Source: Auricularia sp. M13
Lineage: Eukaryota; Basidiomycota; Agaricomycetes; Auriculariales; Auriculariaceae
Direction of reading: 5' to 3'
Assembly (NCBI GenBank): GCA_037042915.1
Contig: CM073195.1
Span: 868,001 to 932,000 of the forward strand
DNA length: 64,000 bases
Shown one piece after another: positions 11,937 through 24,731 of the stretch. The position numbers and the translations under genes were made by a program. The notes beneath the pieces are model-generated. The model saw only the letters and a program-made list of their open reading frames with translations, was not told the origin of the DNA and searched no databases. Within the stretch, counting starts at the first letter, position 1. Each line of letters begins with the position of its first letter.

Positions 11937-13566
11937 CTACACATCCGGGACGCGGTCGCCTTCCAGGTCATAGAGGACCCGCCATACCTCCGCGCCCCAT
12001 TCGCCAAGGAGACTCGCCCCTTCGACATGCAGACAGTCGCCGCCGAGTCTGTGGGCGCTGTGGATCAAGCGCGTGAGCCATGAATCGGTGCATGGAGACA
12101 TTCGCGAGAACGTACTCAGGACGCATCGTACTCCGCGTGAAGACGGGTAGCCAGCCGATGTTGGCGTGCAGCGCCTCAAACGCCTTGCGCCACATGGTGT
12201 TGTACGATTCAAACGTGCCCCAGGCCATGTCGGCGAAGAAGTCGAGGTTGGCAAGCATCTCGCGCGCCTCGGCCTCGCTCGCGAACGGCGTCGTCGCCTT
12301 CTCGCAGTTAGGGTGCCCCGGGACTGTCGGCCTGAACAGCACGGCTGCCTTGGACGACAGCGCGACGAGCTGTGGCGCGACGATGTCCACCTGTCACGTG
12401 CGACGTTAGCGGCGCGGATTCGAGCCCACAGTGACTGCCGGACGCACCATGCCATTGTAGGTGCGCTTCAGGCGGGCTTCCCCTATCTCTGGTAAGCAAG
12501 GTCCGCTCCAGTGTGCGCCAGTGTTGATAATAAGAATAGTTTTCTCGGTGCCGGACCATCCGGCGATGGGTTCGAGCAATGTATCGACGCGCGGACGCCA
12601 TCCGCCAATAACAACGTTCGTCACGCCGTCCTGGCCTTCCTTGGCGGCATCGAAGTGGTCAAAGCGGCCGGTGAACTCCTTCCATGCGTTCTGGACGTCG
12701 TCGGGTGAAGTTAATGCGTCACCGTCGTCTGTAACCACGCGAACGGCCGCATCGCGGAGGCGTGCTACGTCCGCGACCGACAGAAGTAGGTCATCGCGCA
12801 CGTACGACAGCACCGGCCGCTGGAGACGCGATGCGGGCACTTTGGCCATCTTCAAGAGCTCTGCCGCATGCGGGTCGTCTTCGCGCAGGAAAACGTTCAG
12901 ATAGGCTGGCTGGACCGAATTGGGGTCCTGGAAGCCGTATACGCGAGCATAATCCTCTGTGAGGTCGAAGGTGGAAGGGAGGAGGTTGCGCAGATGGTGG
13001 AATAGCTGAAGATGGATGCTGTCGCCGACGACGATCACGCCGCCGGTCGAGCGCAACGAGCGCACGGCCCATTTGCGCCAGTCCCAGTCGTGTTGTAGCG
13101 AGGCGTTCAGCTGGGGCACCCATTGCCAATTTGCCAATGCCAATGCGCGCGCGCGTTCCTCCGTTTCACGCTCCTCGTCGGTATGAGGTGTAGACGACTC
13201 TGGCAGGCGTTCTACGAATTCGTACCAGCCATTAAATCGTGTGCGCATGTCTTCCAGGGTCCATGGTGGTATGCGGGGTAGCCAGACGCCATGCTCACGC
13301 TCGGGTGATGGTGGGCGCTGTGGGCGGGGTGCGGGGTGGACGGCCACCTCAATGGCGCCGCGGGGTACCTCTGGCCAGAACCTGGCCGAGACGGACGGGG
13401 AGAGAAAGAGCAGAAGCGCCGCGCTAACAGGGATGGCAAGGAGCGCCGCAGCAAGGGCCCAGCGCCGCGACCTGCGCGCTTTCTGAGGCCAAAGGAGGGC
13501 GGCCTTGGATACGTCCGAGGCTGTCAGCGGCGTGTCGGCTGCACTGGGATAGAAATACGAGGACAT
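11937..13566 (-). CDS. Type II membrane PC-esterase/SGNH-like protein
   Basis: Three exons (12448-13566, 12116-12390, 11937-12057) give 504 residues. The start is ATG 13566 and the stop is at 11937. A cytosolic tail of about 35 residues ending in KARRSRR precedes one hydrophobic segment (ALAAALLAIPVSAALLLFL), then a lumenal domain, i.e. a signal anchor. The lumenal part has GGVIVVGDSIHLQLFHHL, a GDS nucleophile block, and near the C-terminus GGDCLHVEGASLLGEW, whose D-x-x-H would complete the triad of the PC-esterase family (PF13839; relatives include plant TBL acetyltransferases and the N-terminal region of fungal Cas1-type proteins). The second intron (12058-12115) has a strong GTACGT donor and restores the D-C-L-H frame. 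The role is probably polysaccharide O-acyl transfer or removal in the Golgi; the substrate is unknown. Confidence 0.75.
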
Positions 13567-15120
13567 GCCGCGGGAGCTGGAAGGAGTGTAGGTCTAACGA
13601 GTGTCCGTTTTCGCTTACAGATAACCGAGCGCTGATGATGAGCCCGCTGGCCGAGCGGTGCGAAGGAGGCCAGTCGCGCAATATCTTCCGCGCTAGTGAC
13701 TACAGACAAATACTACTAGAGTTGTCCTTTCTCACCAGCTCCCACCCGCTCATCGGACACGCGTCGTACTTATGGTCGCGGCCGCAGCTGCAAAAGTCTA
13801 TCTCGCCACGAACATTCAATTCGCCAAGCCTGCTCGGGCAGGGTTTGCACGACAGTGATGCCCGGTATCGCGGATCCACTCGATCGGAGCATAGCCACGC
13901 ATCTCCGCAGCCCAGATAAATGGCACAGAGTCCTTATTATCGCAGAACACATCCAGACTACAGTATACTTATCTTACATGCCAGAAATCGTCTCAGGTGT
14001 GCGGAGTCAGGCTCGTGCTGCGTCCTCCTGGACTCCTCCTAGCATTGTCCGCTGTAATACTTAGGTTCGGACGCCGCTATCCTCTGTCTCACATGACGTT
14101 CCACGAATGGAATAACCACCCAGGCCTGCCGTCGACTCGTAATGGTATTGCTTGTGTGCCAGTGCCGAGACTCGCGCTTCTGAGTCGCTCTTCCCTGGCG
14201 TTGATGCTCCCATTCGCAACTCGTGCTCGCTGCTCAATGTCTACTGACTCATCGGGAGAAAAACATGAATTAAATGAGCCTGTCAGTACGCATGCATTCA
14301 GGGAGTCCGCTCCGCTTCGCCACAACTCGGCAGGCACGAACGATATACAGACGAAGCTTGAACGTTGGCAGTATCATACAGCATGGGCTACGAGACGCTC
14401 AGCTAGAAGTCCTCCCTTCACATGCCTACTATGAACGGTGTCCGCGACCCCTTCTCTCTATTGCGAAATATTTCGGGCACGACGGCAGCACTGCCGAATG
14501 CGGGCTTCTCAGCGAAACCCTGCATGGCTCTGTCAGTTGACCGCACTGGGACCTTTCTCCTGACGCACAAGTGGGCAGCAGCAAGCTCGATGAAGGTCTG
14601 AGGCAGCGCAGTCCATCTGATATGAGGCACAAGTCCCGCTTCTACGATGCAGAAGCGCCTTCTTCCACTGCCCTAACACGTTGACTGCAACCGCGAGCAT
14701 ACACCCCACCCCGCGCAAGACAGCCATCTGTCACTGTCCACCAAGAACACGTCGACGTGTCTCGCATGGCGATACGGCATGGCTTGACGCGGGGTTACGT
14801 GCAACAAGACGTCTACGCTGGCACAAGTTGTCGGCTGTCGTACGGAGTTAATCGCCTGCGTACAGCATTTGGGAGTCTCGGAGGTCCCATCTGCACCCGT
14901 ATTTGGCATTTACTGATCATGCGTCGTCTGCAAGCTAGATTCCCGGCGGACGGGCACCCGACGTTGCCGTTATGGGGATCACGATAGGCAAGGGTGGCGG
15001 CGCTGGATGCAATGTGAACATCTGAAAAGCCACACCTGTTGTTGTTGAGCGCAGCTCGCACCTGGTCTCCTCCGCCCGCTGTCCTTCACTCAGTCCTACT
15101 CTCTCTCTCAAACTGCTGAG
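13567..15120. other. Intergenic, no gene recognised
   Basis: About 1.55 kb. Several ORFs of 60-145 codons occur on both strands (for example 13997-14434 +), but none has family features or supporting intron structure. It lies between two divergent genes, so it should hold both promoters. A CT-rich tract (15090-15120) lies immediately upstream of the DUF6533 start codon. Confidence 0.45.
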
Positions 15121-16960
15121 ATGAGCTGGGACATTCCGTTGACGCCGGAGAATGTCGCGATTATTGTGCGCGGCGTCGAGCACTTGCGCCTGACGCGATA
15201 TCTCGATCGTGCGTCGCGTAGATAGCCTAGCCAATGCGCTCCCTGACCTCAAATAGTCTCTGCGACCACCGCGCTGATCTACGACTTTGGAGTCACGTTT
15301 GGACGCGAGGTGAGATGACGTTCCACCGACCCGATCTAAAATCTGACGGCCGGCCGCACTGTCAGAGGCGATTATTCTGGGTAAATCAGTCCCATTGGTT
15401 CACATATCTCATGAGATAACACGTTCTAAGGGAGGCCAATGGTCTTGGCTCAAGTTTTTGTTCTTTCTGGTACGCTTCAACCACAGACTGAGGTCGTCGT
15501 GCACTCCGAACGCTCGCTCAACCAACGCAGAATCGATATTCCGCCAATAATTGTACAGCTGTTCAACACGACAAGTCAGTTCAATTTACCTTCCTCCCCG
15601 CGTGCATTGAGTCTTCTTTTCCAGGTTTGATGAGTTCGCCGTCAATGGAGGTGCGTCAAGTTGACTTCAAACCCACTCGCATTCATTCACACGTGCCTCA
15701 GTTGTACGTGTCCCCGCTTCCAACCTGCTGATTTGTATTCTGAAAATGATACGGTGTTACTAGCTGTGAGAGATGCTGCAACTAAGACGGTCCCATTGGC
15801 GTACTGATGTCCCCGAAGGCAGATTTTCCATAGGATTCTTATTATGGACAGGTACAGTTGTTTTATTCATCGCAAGAGCTGCGTTAACAGCACGTTATAG
15901 GCGTAGGAGAGATCTTCATCGTTCAAGCCATCCTGTGCATCCGGCTAAATGCCATGTACGACCGCCAACGAACAATTCTGCGTCCTTTGCTTGTCCTTTT
16001 CGTGTGCACATGCGCCGGAACAATAGGAACGTTGGCTTATCAGGTCGTCCACCTCCACGTGTTTGAGAAAGGTGACGACTTAGCTAAGCCCTGGGGCATG
16101 ACAGTCCTGATGCTCATGACAGCAACAAACCGGCCGCCAAAGTCTGGTGTAACGGCGTGTTTCGCACCTGTCAAAGTTCAAGACTTCGCATTAGTCGCGT
16201 ATGGCCTCATCAATACATATGGTTGGCTCCATGCCGACTCATCGCGATTCGCGCAGAGTACCCATCCTCACCTTTGACATGGTCGCAGTCCTTCTCGCGT
16301 TGTATAAGGTAGGCCTCGATCATATCGCCTAGAGACCTAGCCCCGTTCATGTGTACCTTGAAGGCATACCATCACATGACAACTAGAATAGCTGTGAATG
16401 TCAGCCTCAAGGACAACGTTCACGTGTCGGCTCATGTCCAGCCAGCATGGACAGGGCCACGACTACTACGGGTCCTTATTCGGGACTCCATGATCTACTT
16501 TATGATGTGAGCTTGGCTATAGACCGATGCGAGCTACACGACTGACCTTGATTGCGTAGAATCTGCTCGGTGCGCGTGGTCTAGCAGGAGAGGAACGATA
16601 AAGGTCTCAACTCCCGCAGGTTTACGTCTTGAACATCCTAATCTGGCGCTTCGAGGAGGTATGAAGGGTAGCTATACCTACTTTCCGTGATACTGAGTCC
16701 AGCAGACGAGTCTCAGCGTAGTTGCAACGGGATGGTCACTGACTTTGCTGTCCGTTGCAGGGAGTAGGATGCTGCTCGGCCTGCGTGAAGCGCGAGAGGA
16801 CGCTGTTGATCAGCCTCTAACTCACCCACCAGAACAGTTTGAGTTCAACGAACTGCATTTTTCGTTGCGCAGCCCCCATCTAGGAAATCATCAGGAGGAG
16901 AGTTCGGAGTCCACGCTTCTGAAATTGAATTCCTCGTCGTCAGAGAGATCGAGAATGTGA
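15121..16960 (+). CDS. DUF6533-family multi-spanning membrane protein
   Basis: Multi-exon gene with start ATG 15121. Exon 1 (MSWDIPLTPENVAIIV) joins exon 2 across the intron 15209-15256 to give the family signature RYLDLSATTALIYDFGVTFG. Later exons give hydrophobic segments GQWSWLKFLFFLVRF, GEIFIVQAILCIRLNAMYDR, LLVLFVCTCAGTIGTLAY, PILTFDMVAVLLALYK, LIRDSMIYFM and VYVLNILIWRFEE. The C-terminal helix is VATGWSLTLLSVAGSRMLL, followed by LREARE and a Ser-rich cytosolic tail. This order matches DUF6533 proteins, a large Agaricomycotina family with about seven predicted helices and no known biochemical function. Exon limits between 15300 and 16600 are only partly resolved. The stop is at 16958-16960, 77 bp from the stop of the convergent WDR48 gene. 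Confidence 0.8.
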
Positions 16961-17037
16961 TACAACATACTACATCTCCTATGCCGGTTCCTGTATATAA
17001 TTTAGAGTTCCTTGCGGCCTTGTCCAATTTCATAGGG

Positions 17038-20000
17038 TTAGCTGGACCGCGAAACAGGATGCTGGCTCTCGGACCGCCGTGGTTTGGACCGATAATACAT
17101 TACAAGATCGTTCGATGACTTCCAGACGTATTGCCGAACAGCCGCCAAAGTCATCTCGGCAGGGAGGACCATGTCGTTGCAGAGTAGCTCGTATGAGACG
17201 CTGGCGTCGAATGTCGCTTCTTGCACGGAACTGGGCGACGCATTTTCGTCCAAATTCGCAACTCGTGTACGCGGTGTTCCAGACTGCACCTGCAAGTGCT
17301 GCTGGGCCGCGGCCGTTGGAGGTGGAGGATTCGACCGTGGAGACTGGGCGGCGCTTAGTGAGCGGATGGAACGAGCGGTGCCGCCGTCGTCGGTTGAACT
17401 GCGCGTTGTTGGACGCGCCATGGCCGCCTGCGACTGGAGTGTGTCTCGAATCTAGTCGCCCGGTCAGACTGGCAAAGCTCGAGGCAAGTCGCTTCTTACA
17501 TAGTTTGAGACTTTGCGCACGCGCAAGAACCGGCTCGCGGTCAGTCTTGCTTGGCTAATACGGAGTTAGAACCCAGAAAAGTTCGGGGAATCGATTAGCG
17601 CACGTATTCATGACCTCCGGTAGCGTATCGCTGGCATCGTGTTCTGGATACGGAATCAGAACAAAGCTGATTTTTATGCCGCTAGCAGCCTTGTGAGCGT
17701 CCGGTGGGATCTTGCCCGAAAACAGGTAGTCGACCAGCCACGTCGGCATTGCCCGCTCTAACAAATGGAGATCCTCGTCCTCGCCAGTATTCCCGACACG
17801 GCCGTTGTACAACACCACCCAGCCGGAAGCCGTATCAGAGGTCTCCTCTGAGATCATCAAACCGCAATGAGGAGGAAGATAAAGAGGAGGGGCGTCATTC
17901 GTCGTGGGCAGAGTTAATGGGCTTGGAAGAGTCGAAGCGAAGCTGAACGGAGCCTCCGTTTCGACATTATCGTATGATTCCTAGGATATGTCAGACAATA
18001 TAACGACGAGGAGGATTAGAATGACCTTTGCGGTGGACTCAGATGATGGTTCTTTGTTAGCGCTAGACCCTTGTCCCTCACTGCTGACGGGACGTTTGGG
18101 TGGGCGGACAAACAGTTTAAGCCGACCTTTCAGACCCCCGGATGCACCAGGCGTCTGAGGTATAGGAATATCTTCCTTTTCCTTTGGCGCTTTCGCTGGA
18201 ACATCGTCGCCCTCCGACCCACTAGTGCCGGGTCGCCGAACTTTAGCTGCGCTGAAATAGTCTCCCTGAGAGTCGAGTCTACTGCGAGACATGGCAGCAG
18301 CGACGGTTGGTGTCAAGGTGGCAGCGGGTGTGGCAGCCGGAGATGTGAGAGCGGGGGACCCCTCAGGAACAGACGACAATTGGATGCTCGGCAGCGGTTT
18401 CACGTCCTTAGCCGCAGTCGAGAGAAATGCCGAGGAACCGGGGGCAGGAACACAGTCGGGCGCGATAACTGGTGTCATGGCGGGCGAACTGACGCTCATG
18501 ATTCCGAAACCAGGTGTCGGAGCCGAACCAGCCGTCAAGCGCCCAGGAGTTGCGATGTCCTGCATGGTTCTTGCCCTATGGTTGTCGAAATTGAAGGTCA
18601 GTTTCTGCGCGAAATCTCGTGAGATACCAGCACTGGTTACAGCCGGCACCTGGCCGTGAGGAAGAGGCGGTGTGACAGCCCCCGATGGAACAGCGCGCGT
18701 GGCTGGTGGTGTCGACGACAGGCGCTGTACCTGCTCGCGGACGAAGCCCGCAAAAAGGTTACTTAGAACCCACTTTCCGACATTAACTGAAGGCGAGCAC
18801 AAATGCGTTAGCGAATTATTAGCAGGCGCACAGGAAGCACGCACGTCTCAAGTCGTCCTCGAAAGCGCGCTCCGAACCATACCCAGCTTCATCGGCATAC
18901 ACCTCCGCTTCGAAACAGCGGCCTTCAGCCATGTGCACCGTCAGCTCGCCTATGCGAGTATCAACCGAAGCCCATGAATTGGCCACGACCTCTCCTTCGA
19001 TCCTCTCTCTGACCTCCTCCAGCGCCTCGCGGGGACTCTTGGAAGCAATGTTGAGGGAGAGCGGTCGCTGTGGGGTGGCATTGCCATCGCTATCCTGTTC
19101 GCGCTGCTCGCCGACGAATACGCCCTTGCAGACACAGCGCACTACGTCCCATATGCGCACTTCGCCGGATGTATCGACGGTCAGAGCGTGGATACGGTCG
19201 TTGAGTAGAATGCTCCGCACGATCCCGCGTGCGGGTGACCCGGCGATGGTGTCAAGCGGGTTTGCGCGAAGAGGACGAGCTGTCGAGGCGAGTTCGCGAG
19301 CAAGATAGGCTCCAAAAGGCGCACTCTCGTCACCATGGCCGTCGACGATTGTCTGGAGTGGCGGGATGGATAGCGAGAATGACTGAGCGTGCGGGGATAG
19401 CTGCACATGGCGATGACCGCCACTGTGGATAGATGCCGCGGAATAGAGCGTCGCGGCGTCGGCATCTTTCCTGCCCTGCGCTTGGACCTTGAACATATTG
19501 CTGTACATGCCCGGATAGCCAGCAAAGCTGTCCGCGGGCGGGCCCAGTCTAATCATAGAGTCAACCGGGACGCCTAAAATCTCGGGCATGGTGTCGACGG
19601 GCTCAGACTGTGAGTTCTGTCCGTGGGGAAGAGATGCAGATGGGGAAGGAGCGCGATGGATCTGGCGCGAGGTCCGCCTCGATGGAGAGTCAAGGTCGGC
19701 GAGCGAAGATATGGATAATCCATGGGCAGTTCCGCTACTTCCATGCCTGTCTAATTGAGGAGTACCGTTGAAGGTGACGCCTGGGCGGGGACGGGGAAAG
19801 GCATATCCGCCTGTCATGGCACTCTGCGAAGGCGGCGTCACAGCTTCCTCACTAGTGGGTGACCCGACGAGTTCGCCGCGCAAGACAGCCGATTCGAATC
19901 TTCCTCGCCGTGGTCGAATGTCGCGCCAAGCATGAACATCCGAAGACCCAGAGGCTACATAGACACGGCCTCCGCTACCATCCGCCGGATCGTTGACAGA

Positions 20001-21585
20001 GTCGTAACCAGCCCGAACCGGAGCAATTGAACAAACGCCGTTATCCTCTCGAGCCAAAACGATGCACTCTCCCTCGCCAATATCATCACAAGCACCGACG
20101 TCCACACGGCAGACCAAACCATCCCGGTCGCCAGAGTAAAAGGTAGACAGTTGAGGGTGCAGAGAAGCCAGAGACCACACTGAAGAAATATGATGTGAGA
20201 ACGTATGAAGGCATCTTTGCGGTGATGCCAGCGACCACAGCTTGATGGAAGCTGGCAGCGCAATTTTCAGAGCACTTCAGCAAATAAAAAGAAACACGTA
20301 CCATCGGCACTACCGCTCAATAGCCAGCGTCCATCGGCACTAACAACGAGGCCACGTATGTTATCGGTGTGGCCAACCAGCTTGCCGGTGCATTTCCCGC
20401 TGCGGGCGTCCCAAAGACGCACGACGCGCTCCGGAGAGCCAGATGCTAACATATGGCCATCGGCGTCAGTTGCGAGGGCGTAAATGCTCGCTTTGGATTC
20501 TGACGTTCCCTCCGGGGCCGACAGAGTTACGATAGGTGTGGCAAGTCGGTTGGTCACCGCGACGTGACTTGCGGACGCAGGAACAGAGCTAACCGTGGAC
20601 ACGGCCGTCACGGCGCGCCCGATATCCCACAATTTGATAGTTCTATCGTAGGATCCCGATGCTACCCAGGATTGAGCGCGGCTAGAAGTGGGTTATTCAA
20701 GGAGCGTGATATAGATATAGAAGGTCACAAACCTATGAGCCAAACATTTCACATAATCGGGATGTTGTCCCACCACAGCCAAGTCCTGAGACGTGGATGG
20801 AGAATGTGGGTTCCAGGCTTTGATCGTGCCGTCGGACGAAGCAGACAAAACTGCCAGAACGCTCTGAATATCCCATAAATGCGACAATACAGAAAACATA
20901 CCTGTCTGATTGAGATTACAGAGCAACAAGTCATTCACCCAATCTGTGTGGGCCTGTACGCTCTGGCGGAAATCCGCAGGCTGGTCGAGCATGAGTAGTC
21001 GAATGCCAGCAATATGCTACGCACCGTATCTATAGGCCCCTGCTCATGAACCTCCCACTGATCTTCCCAGGGCAGCCCATCAGTGTCAGAAAGAGTATTG
21101 GCGCGTTTCCGACGCGTCACGTCGCCAAGCACGTCGCCGGCCAAGATGGGCAACTCGTCGTCCTCGTCGTCGAAGTCATCGTCCCAGCCGGTGATCGCTT
21201 CCCAGGGCTTAGGCTTCCCAGGACCACGGCCGTCCTCGGGCCCAGGCTTGCGCTTTCGCATGCGCATGCCGAGGTCCCAGGACAAGATCATGCCGTCGCG
21301 GCCGCCAGTGTACAGAATGCCCTCTGGTGCAGCGCGTCCTTGGAGCTGCGTGGACGCATCGAGCGCAAGAGACCCGACGCCTAGTCTGTGTCGAGGGTGC
21401 TGCTGGGCCTGCGCGAGCCCGGCGAATGGCGAAGGTGTCCATGCTGCGGGCGTGGCTGGCACGATGAGCGGCGAGGAGCGCCCGTTACGTGGCGCGGATA
21501 AAGGAGGCAGCAGAAGATGCTGCACGGGCTCGGCTGGAGGTGGTACTACATACGACACGCGTCGTGCAGCTCCAGCTGCCACCAT
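17038..21585 (-). CDS. WDR48/UAF1-like WD40 protein (deubiquitinase cofactor)
   Basis: The start is ATG 21585 and the protein is over 1,000 residues. The N-terminus has the family signature [10 protein letters not shown], then WD repeats including [62 protein letters not shown] and [20 protein letters not shown]. An acidic insert ([14 protein letters not shown]) interrupts the first blades. A long disordered middle follows, then [25 protein letters not shown] and a C-terminal DUF3337 region: [64 protein letters not shown] and [18 protein letters not shown]. Two short introns close to the 3' end rebuild the SRFLRVRK block. Relatives (human WDR48, fission yeast Bun107, budding yeast Duf1) bind and activate USP-class deubiquitinases. 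No truncation seen. Confidence 0.9.
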
Positions 21586-23178
21586 TTCGCGCAGGGACGA
21601 GGCTAGCTGGAACGGAGCTGATCACGGCTAAGTCCGCGCTTTCCCACCCCTGACTCGGAAGAAATCATCAGATATGCGTCGCAATTCAGTCAGTACAGTG
21701 CGGTTTGCAACGCCAAAATTTATCGGTATTTCATGATTACTGTCTTCAAAACATCTTAGTCGACTTTAAATTGAGGGAACAAGAGTACTTAATCTACAAC
21801 GTGACATGGCATCAGCCATTGGACATATCCGACCTTCAACACCTTTCCGTGCGTGTTATGAGCCTGGGTATCACAGACAAGTCGGCGCTTGGTTCTCGTG
21901 GCTTCTTCCCGCGAAACAGGCAGTGGCTGAGTGGATGGTTTCGTTGTGGTCGCGGCTCGGCCATTTTGTTCATCTCATGAATCTCAGAGCTCCCCGCCTC
22001 GCCTTCGAATATATCGTCGTGGATGGAAGCTTCATCTCATCCATAATGCATCAGACCTTAGTCATGCTGTACCACTGAGATAGTTTGGGGCATAATCTAC
22101 CCTTGTAAAACCTTGTACCTAGCCGGAGGCGCAGCTGCCAGTGCGCCGGCCATCTTATCGAACCGCTTGCCTGCTTTGGCAGCAGGAAATCTACTTTTAT
22201 CGACTCTATTTCAATTTGAATGCCTGCGCATGGTCCCCAGTCCCAGATTTAGCTGATCGTCCCCACTTTGAAAGGATCGACGGCGTAGACTCATCAGGAC
22301 AGGTGACCGGTGATCCTTGTTCTCAAGTAGGCACGCCGCGTCGCTGGAAGGCTGCGCTTGTCACAGTCTGAGGACCGCAGTCCTATCATTATGAGCATGC
22401 CCTTATGTATGGCTGATGAATCTGAGACTGTAGAGGAAACTTGTCCGGCAGTCCACAGGAGGTTTGAGATTTCCTGTCAAGACATCCGAATGCGCAGCAT
22501 GTATCTACGGAATGAGGATATCCGCAATCGGAGAAAGATCCTCCGAGTTGAGACAACAATGCGCAGCCCATGCATCATCCCGCATTCAGGCATGTGCATG
22601 ACTGGAATATGGTGTCAGAGCAACTGGATTGATTGCGAGCGAAAGTTACACCAAAAGCAGGCAGCAAGAACAAAAAGCAGAACTACTTAAAGCTACGGCC
22701 TGCGGTGAGGGGAAGGACACGTATGGATAATTTAACGCAACGCAAGCAAGCAAAACCAACCAAAAGCCCGACGGACACAAGGGGATGGGGGGAATCGGTG
22801 ACTGCGATATAATAATCCTATGCATGTGGAATGGAAGGTGAAAGATTCGAGCAAAAAAAAAAAAAAGTCCAACGAGATCGACGGAAAAATTGTCCAAGTA
22901 AACAACACGTGAAGAGTGATGGATGGTTGGGTTAGACAAGACATCGTGCGGGGTCGTGAGCTGCAGCAGAGTACGGCATGAGTGCAGGAGCGTCTGTATC
23001 TATAGTATTGGGAAGCTGTACGAGTATGTGACGGGAACGGAGAGTGGATAGTCCAGTCCGTGTTGTGTTCCGAGAGCGAGTGAGCGACGAGAGTTGGGAG
23101 CGAGCGAGTGTGATGGGTGCGAGAAATATCAGAGTCAATGCCACGAAGGCCGGGAAAGTCGGGCCTGCATCAAGCGTT
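21586..23178. other. Intergenic, no gene recognised
   Basis: About 1.6 kb. Short ORFs at 21705-22078 and 22141-22690 (+) lack family features. The WDR48 promoter should lie near 21590-21800. A 14-base A run at about 22853 and the AT-rich stretch after 22930 fit the 3' region of the chitin deacetylase gene. Confidence 0.45.
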
Positions 23179-24731
23179 TCACAGAAGCAGGACGGCAAAG
23201 ACGGCAGCGAGAGCAGCGAGTGCCGACGCAGATGCACGGCCGGCAGAGTTGCCACCGTCACTGCCAGTGGACGTGGGCGCAGGCTCGGGGCTGTCAGTAG
23301 ACGAAGGTGTTGTGGACGCATGCGTCGTGGACGGCTTGGAGGTAGGAGGGTCCGTCGAAGAAGGCGACTGACCACCGCCGCCTGCGGCCACGGAGACAAC
23401 GACTTCCTTCTGCGCGGTAACGGCAGACTTGTTGTCCTGTGCGTTCTGGTAGAATGGAAGGTTAAGCATCTGTGCGATGCCCTTCGGCTGCCAGCCATGC
23501 GCCTTGATTCCAGGCCATGTCGAGTTCATGAAACTGGAGATTCGTAAGTCCCCGACTGTAGCAGATGCGATAAATGAATATGGGGATAACACATACATGC
23601 CGACCGTCGTTTCCGTCAGCTCGTGCTCGAGGATGACAAGACCGGGGTTCTTGGGACCAGAAAGCCACTTGTTGAGCAAATCCTGAGTCTGTGGAATGGT
23701 GTAAACCGGCGATGGCGAATCCAAGCTCCAGTCCTCAGTGCTGAAGAACACATGTCAGCTGAAATGCTCTCCCTTTGTCAAATCGTACGCACTCCTGGTT
23801 CCAGAATACGACAGTCATGCCAAAGACCTCGCGAGCGATGGCGCGGACACGGTTGTCAGCGTCACCCTGGGGTGGGCGCCAGTACTTGGGCACGCGACCA
23901 CCAGTAAGGTCGTAGATGATCTGCATTGTCCATCCGAGCTCGACAAGTACACCGTAGTCGGTCTGGTTGGTCATCTGCGGATGGCTCCAGGTGTGGACGG
24001 CCATTTCACCGCCGAGGTTGAACGCGCGGAGGAACTCTGAGATTCGCAGGAAGAACACATGAGCGACCCCGATTTGTCAAACTGGCTGTGTTTCGGTCAT
24101 CACTCACCCTGGGGATGCTGAGCAATGTTGCGGCCGATGCAGTAGTGGGTGGCGGTCTGGTTGACGCTCTGCAGGAAGTCGAGCAGCTTGTTCGTGCCGA
24201 GCCAGGGGCCGTCGTCGAACGAGATGCCGATCGTGTTGGCGGGCGCGTCCCAGATGTCGTCCGGCGCGCGGCACTTGGGCGTGCTGCTGCAGACCTCAGG
24301 GCCCGTGGCCGACAGCGTGCCATAGCTGGGGAAGCCGGCGGGCTGCAGCTGCGACACGGGGATGTTGGGGATCTTGCCGGCGGCCTTGGCAGCGCGATAG
24401 GCAGCGAGCCAGGCGGCAGGGATGTCGGCCTCGTTCTGCGACGGGACGCCGCCCGCGGGAGGGTACTGAGCGAGCCATTCTGCAGAAAAAAACACGGTTC
24501 AGCCGCCGCGAAACACGGTGTCGGGCGCTATTGCCACGCACGGGGACTGCCGACCGTTGGTTGGTCGCCTGGCGCGCGACGGAAGAGCTCTGCGGCGCCT
24601 GCGCGTTCTTGATACCAGGCGCCCAGTCCGAGACCGCGGCCGACGTGCTCGTGGTCGGAGTGGTCGTGAGGGGCGGCGGAGGCCACGGAGGCGGCGGCGA
24701 GGGCGAGGGCGGCGAAAGTGAGTGAGACCAT
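23179..24731 (-). CDS. Chitin deacetylase (CE4), GPI-anchored
   Basis: Five exons (24542-24731, 24108-24479, 23793-24036, 23597-23740, 23179-23533) give 434 residues. It hydrolyses N-acetyl groups of chitin to make chitosan at the cell wall. A signal peptide ([19 protein letters not shown]) leads to a NodB domain with all motifs present: ISFDDGPW (catalytic and metal Asp), HTWSHP (metal His pair), [15 protein letters not shown] and ILEHEL. The tail is Ser/Thr/Pro-rich, with NSAGRAS and a hydrophobic C-terminus ending FAVLLL, the pattern of a GPI addition signal. Each intron is 52-71 nt, and joining them restores conserved motifs (NQ/DTEDW across 23741-23792). Fungi usually carry several paralogues; which one this is cannot be told here. 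Confidence 0.93.
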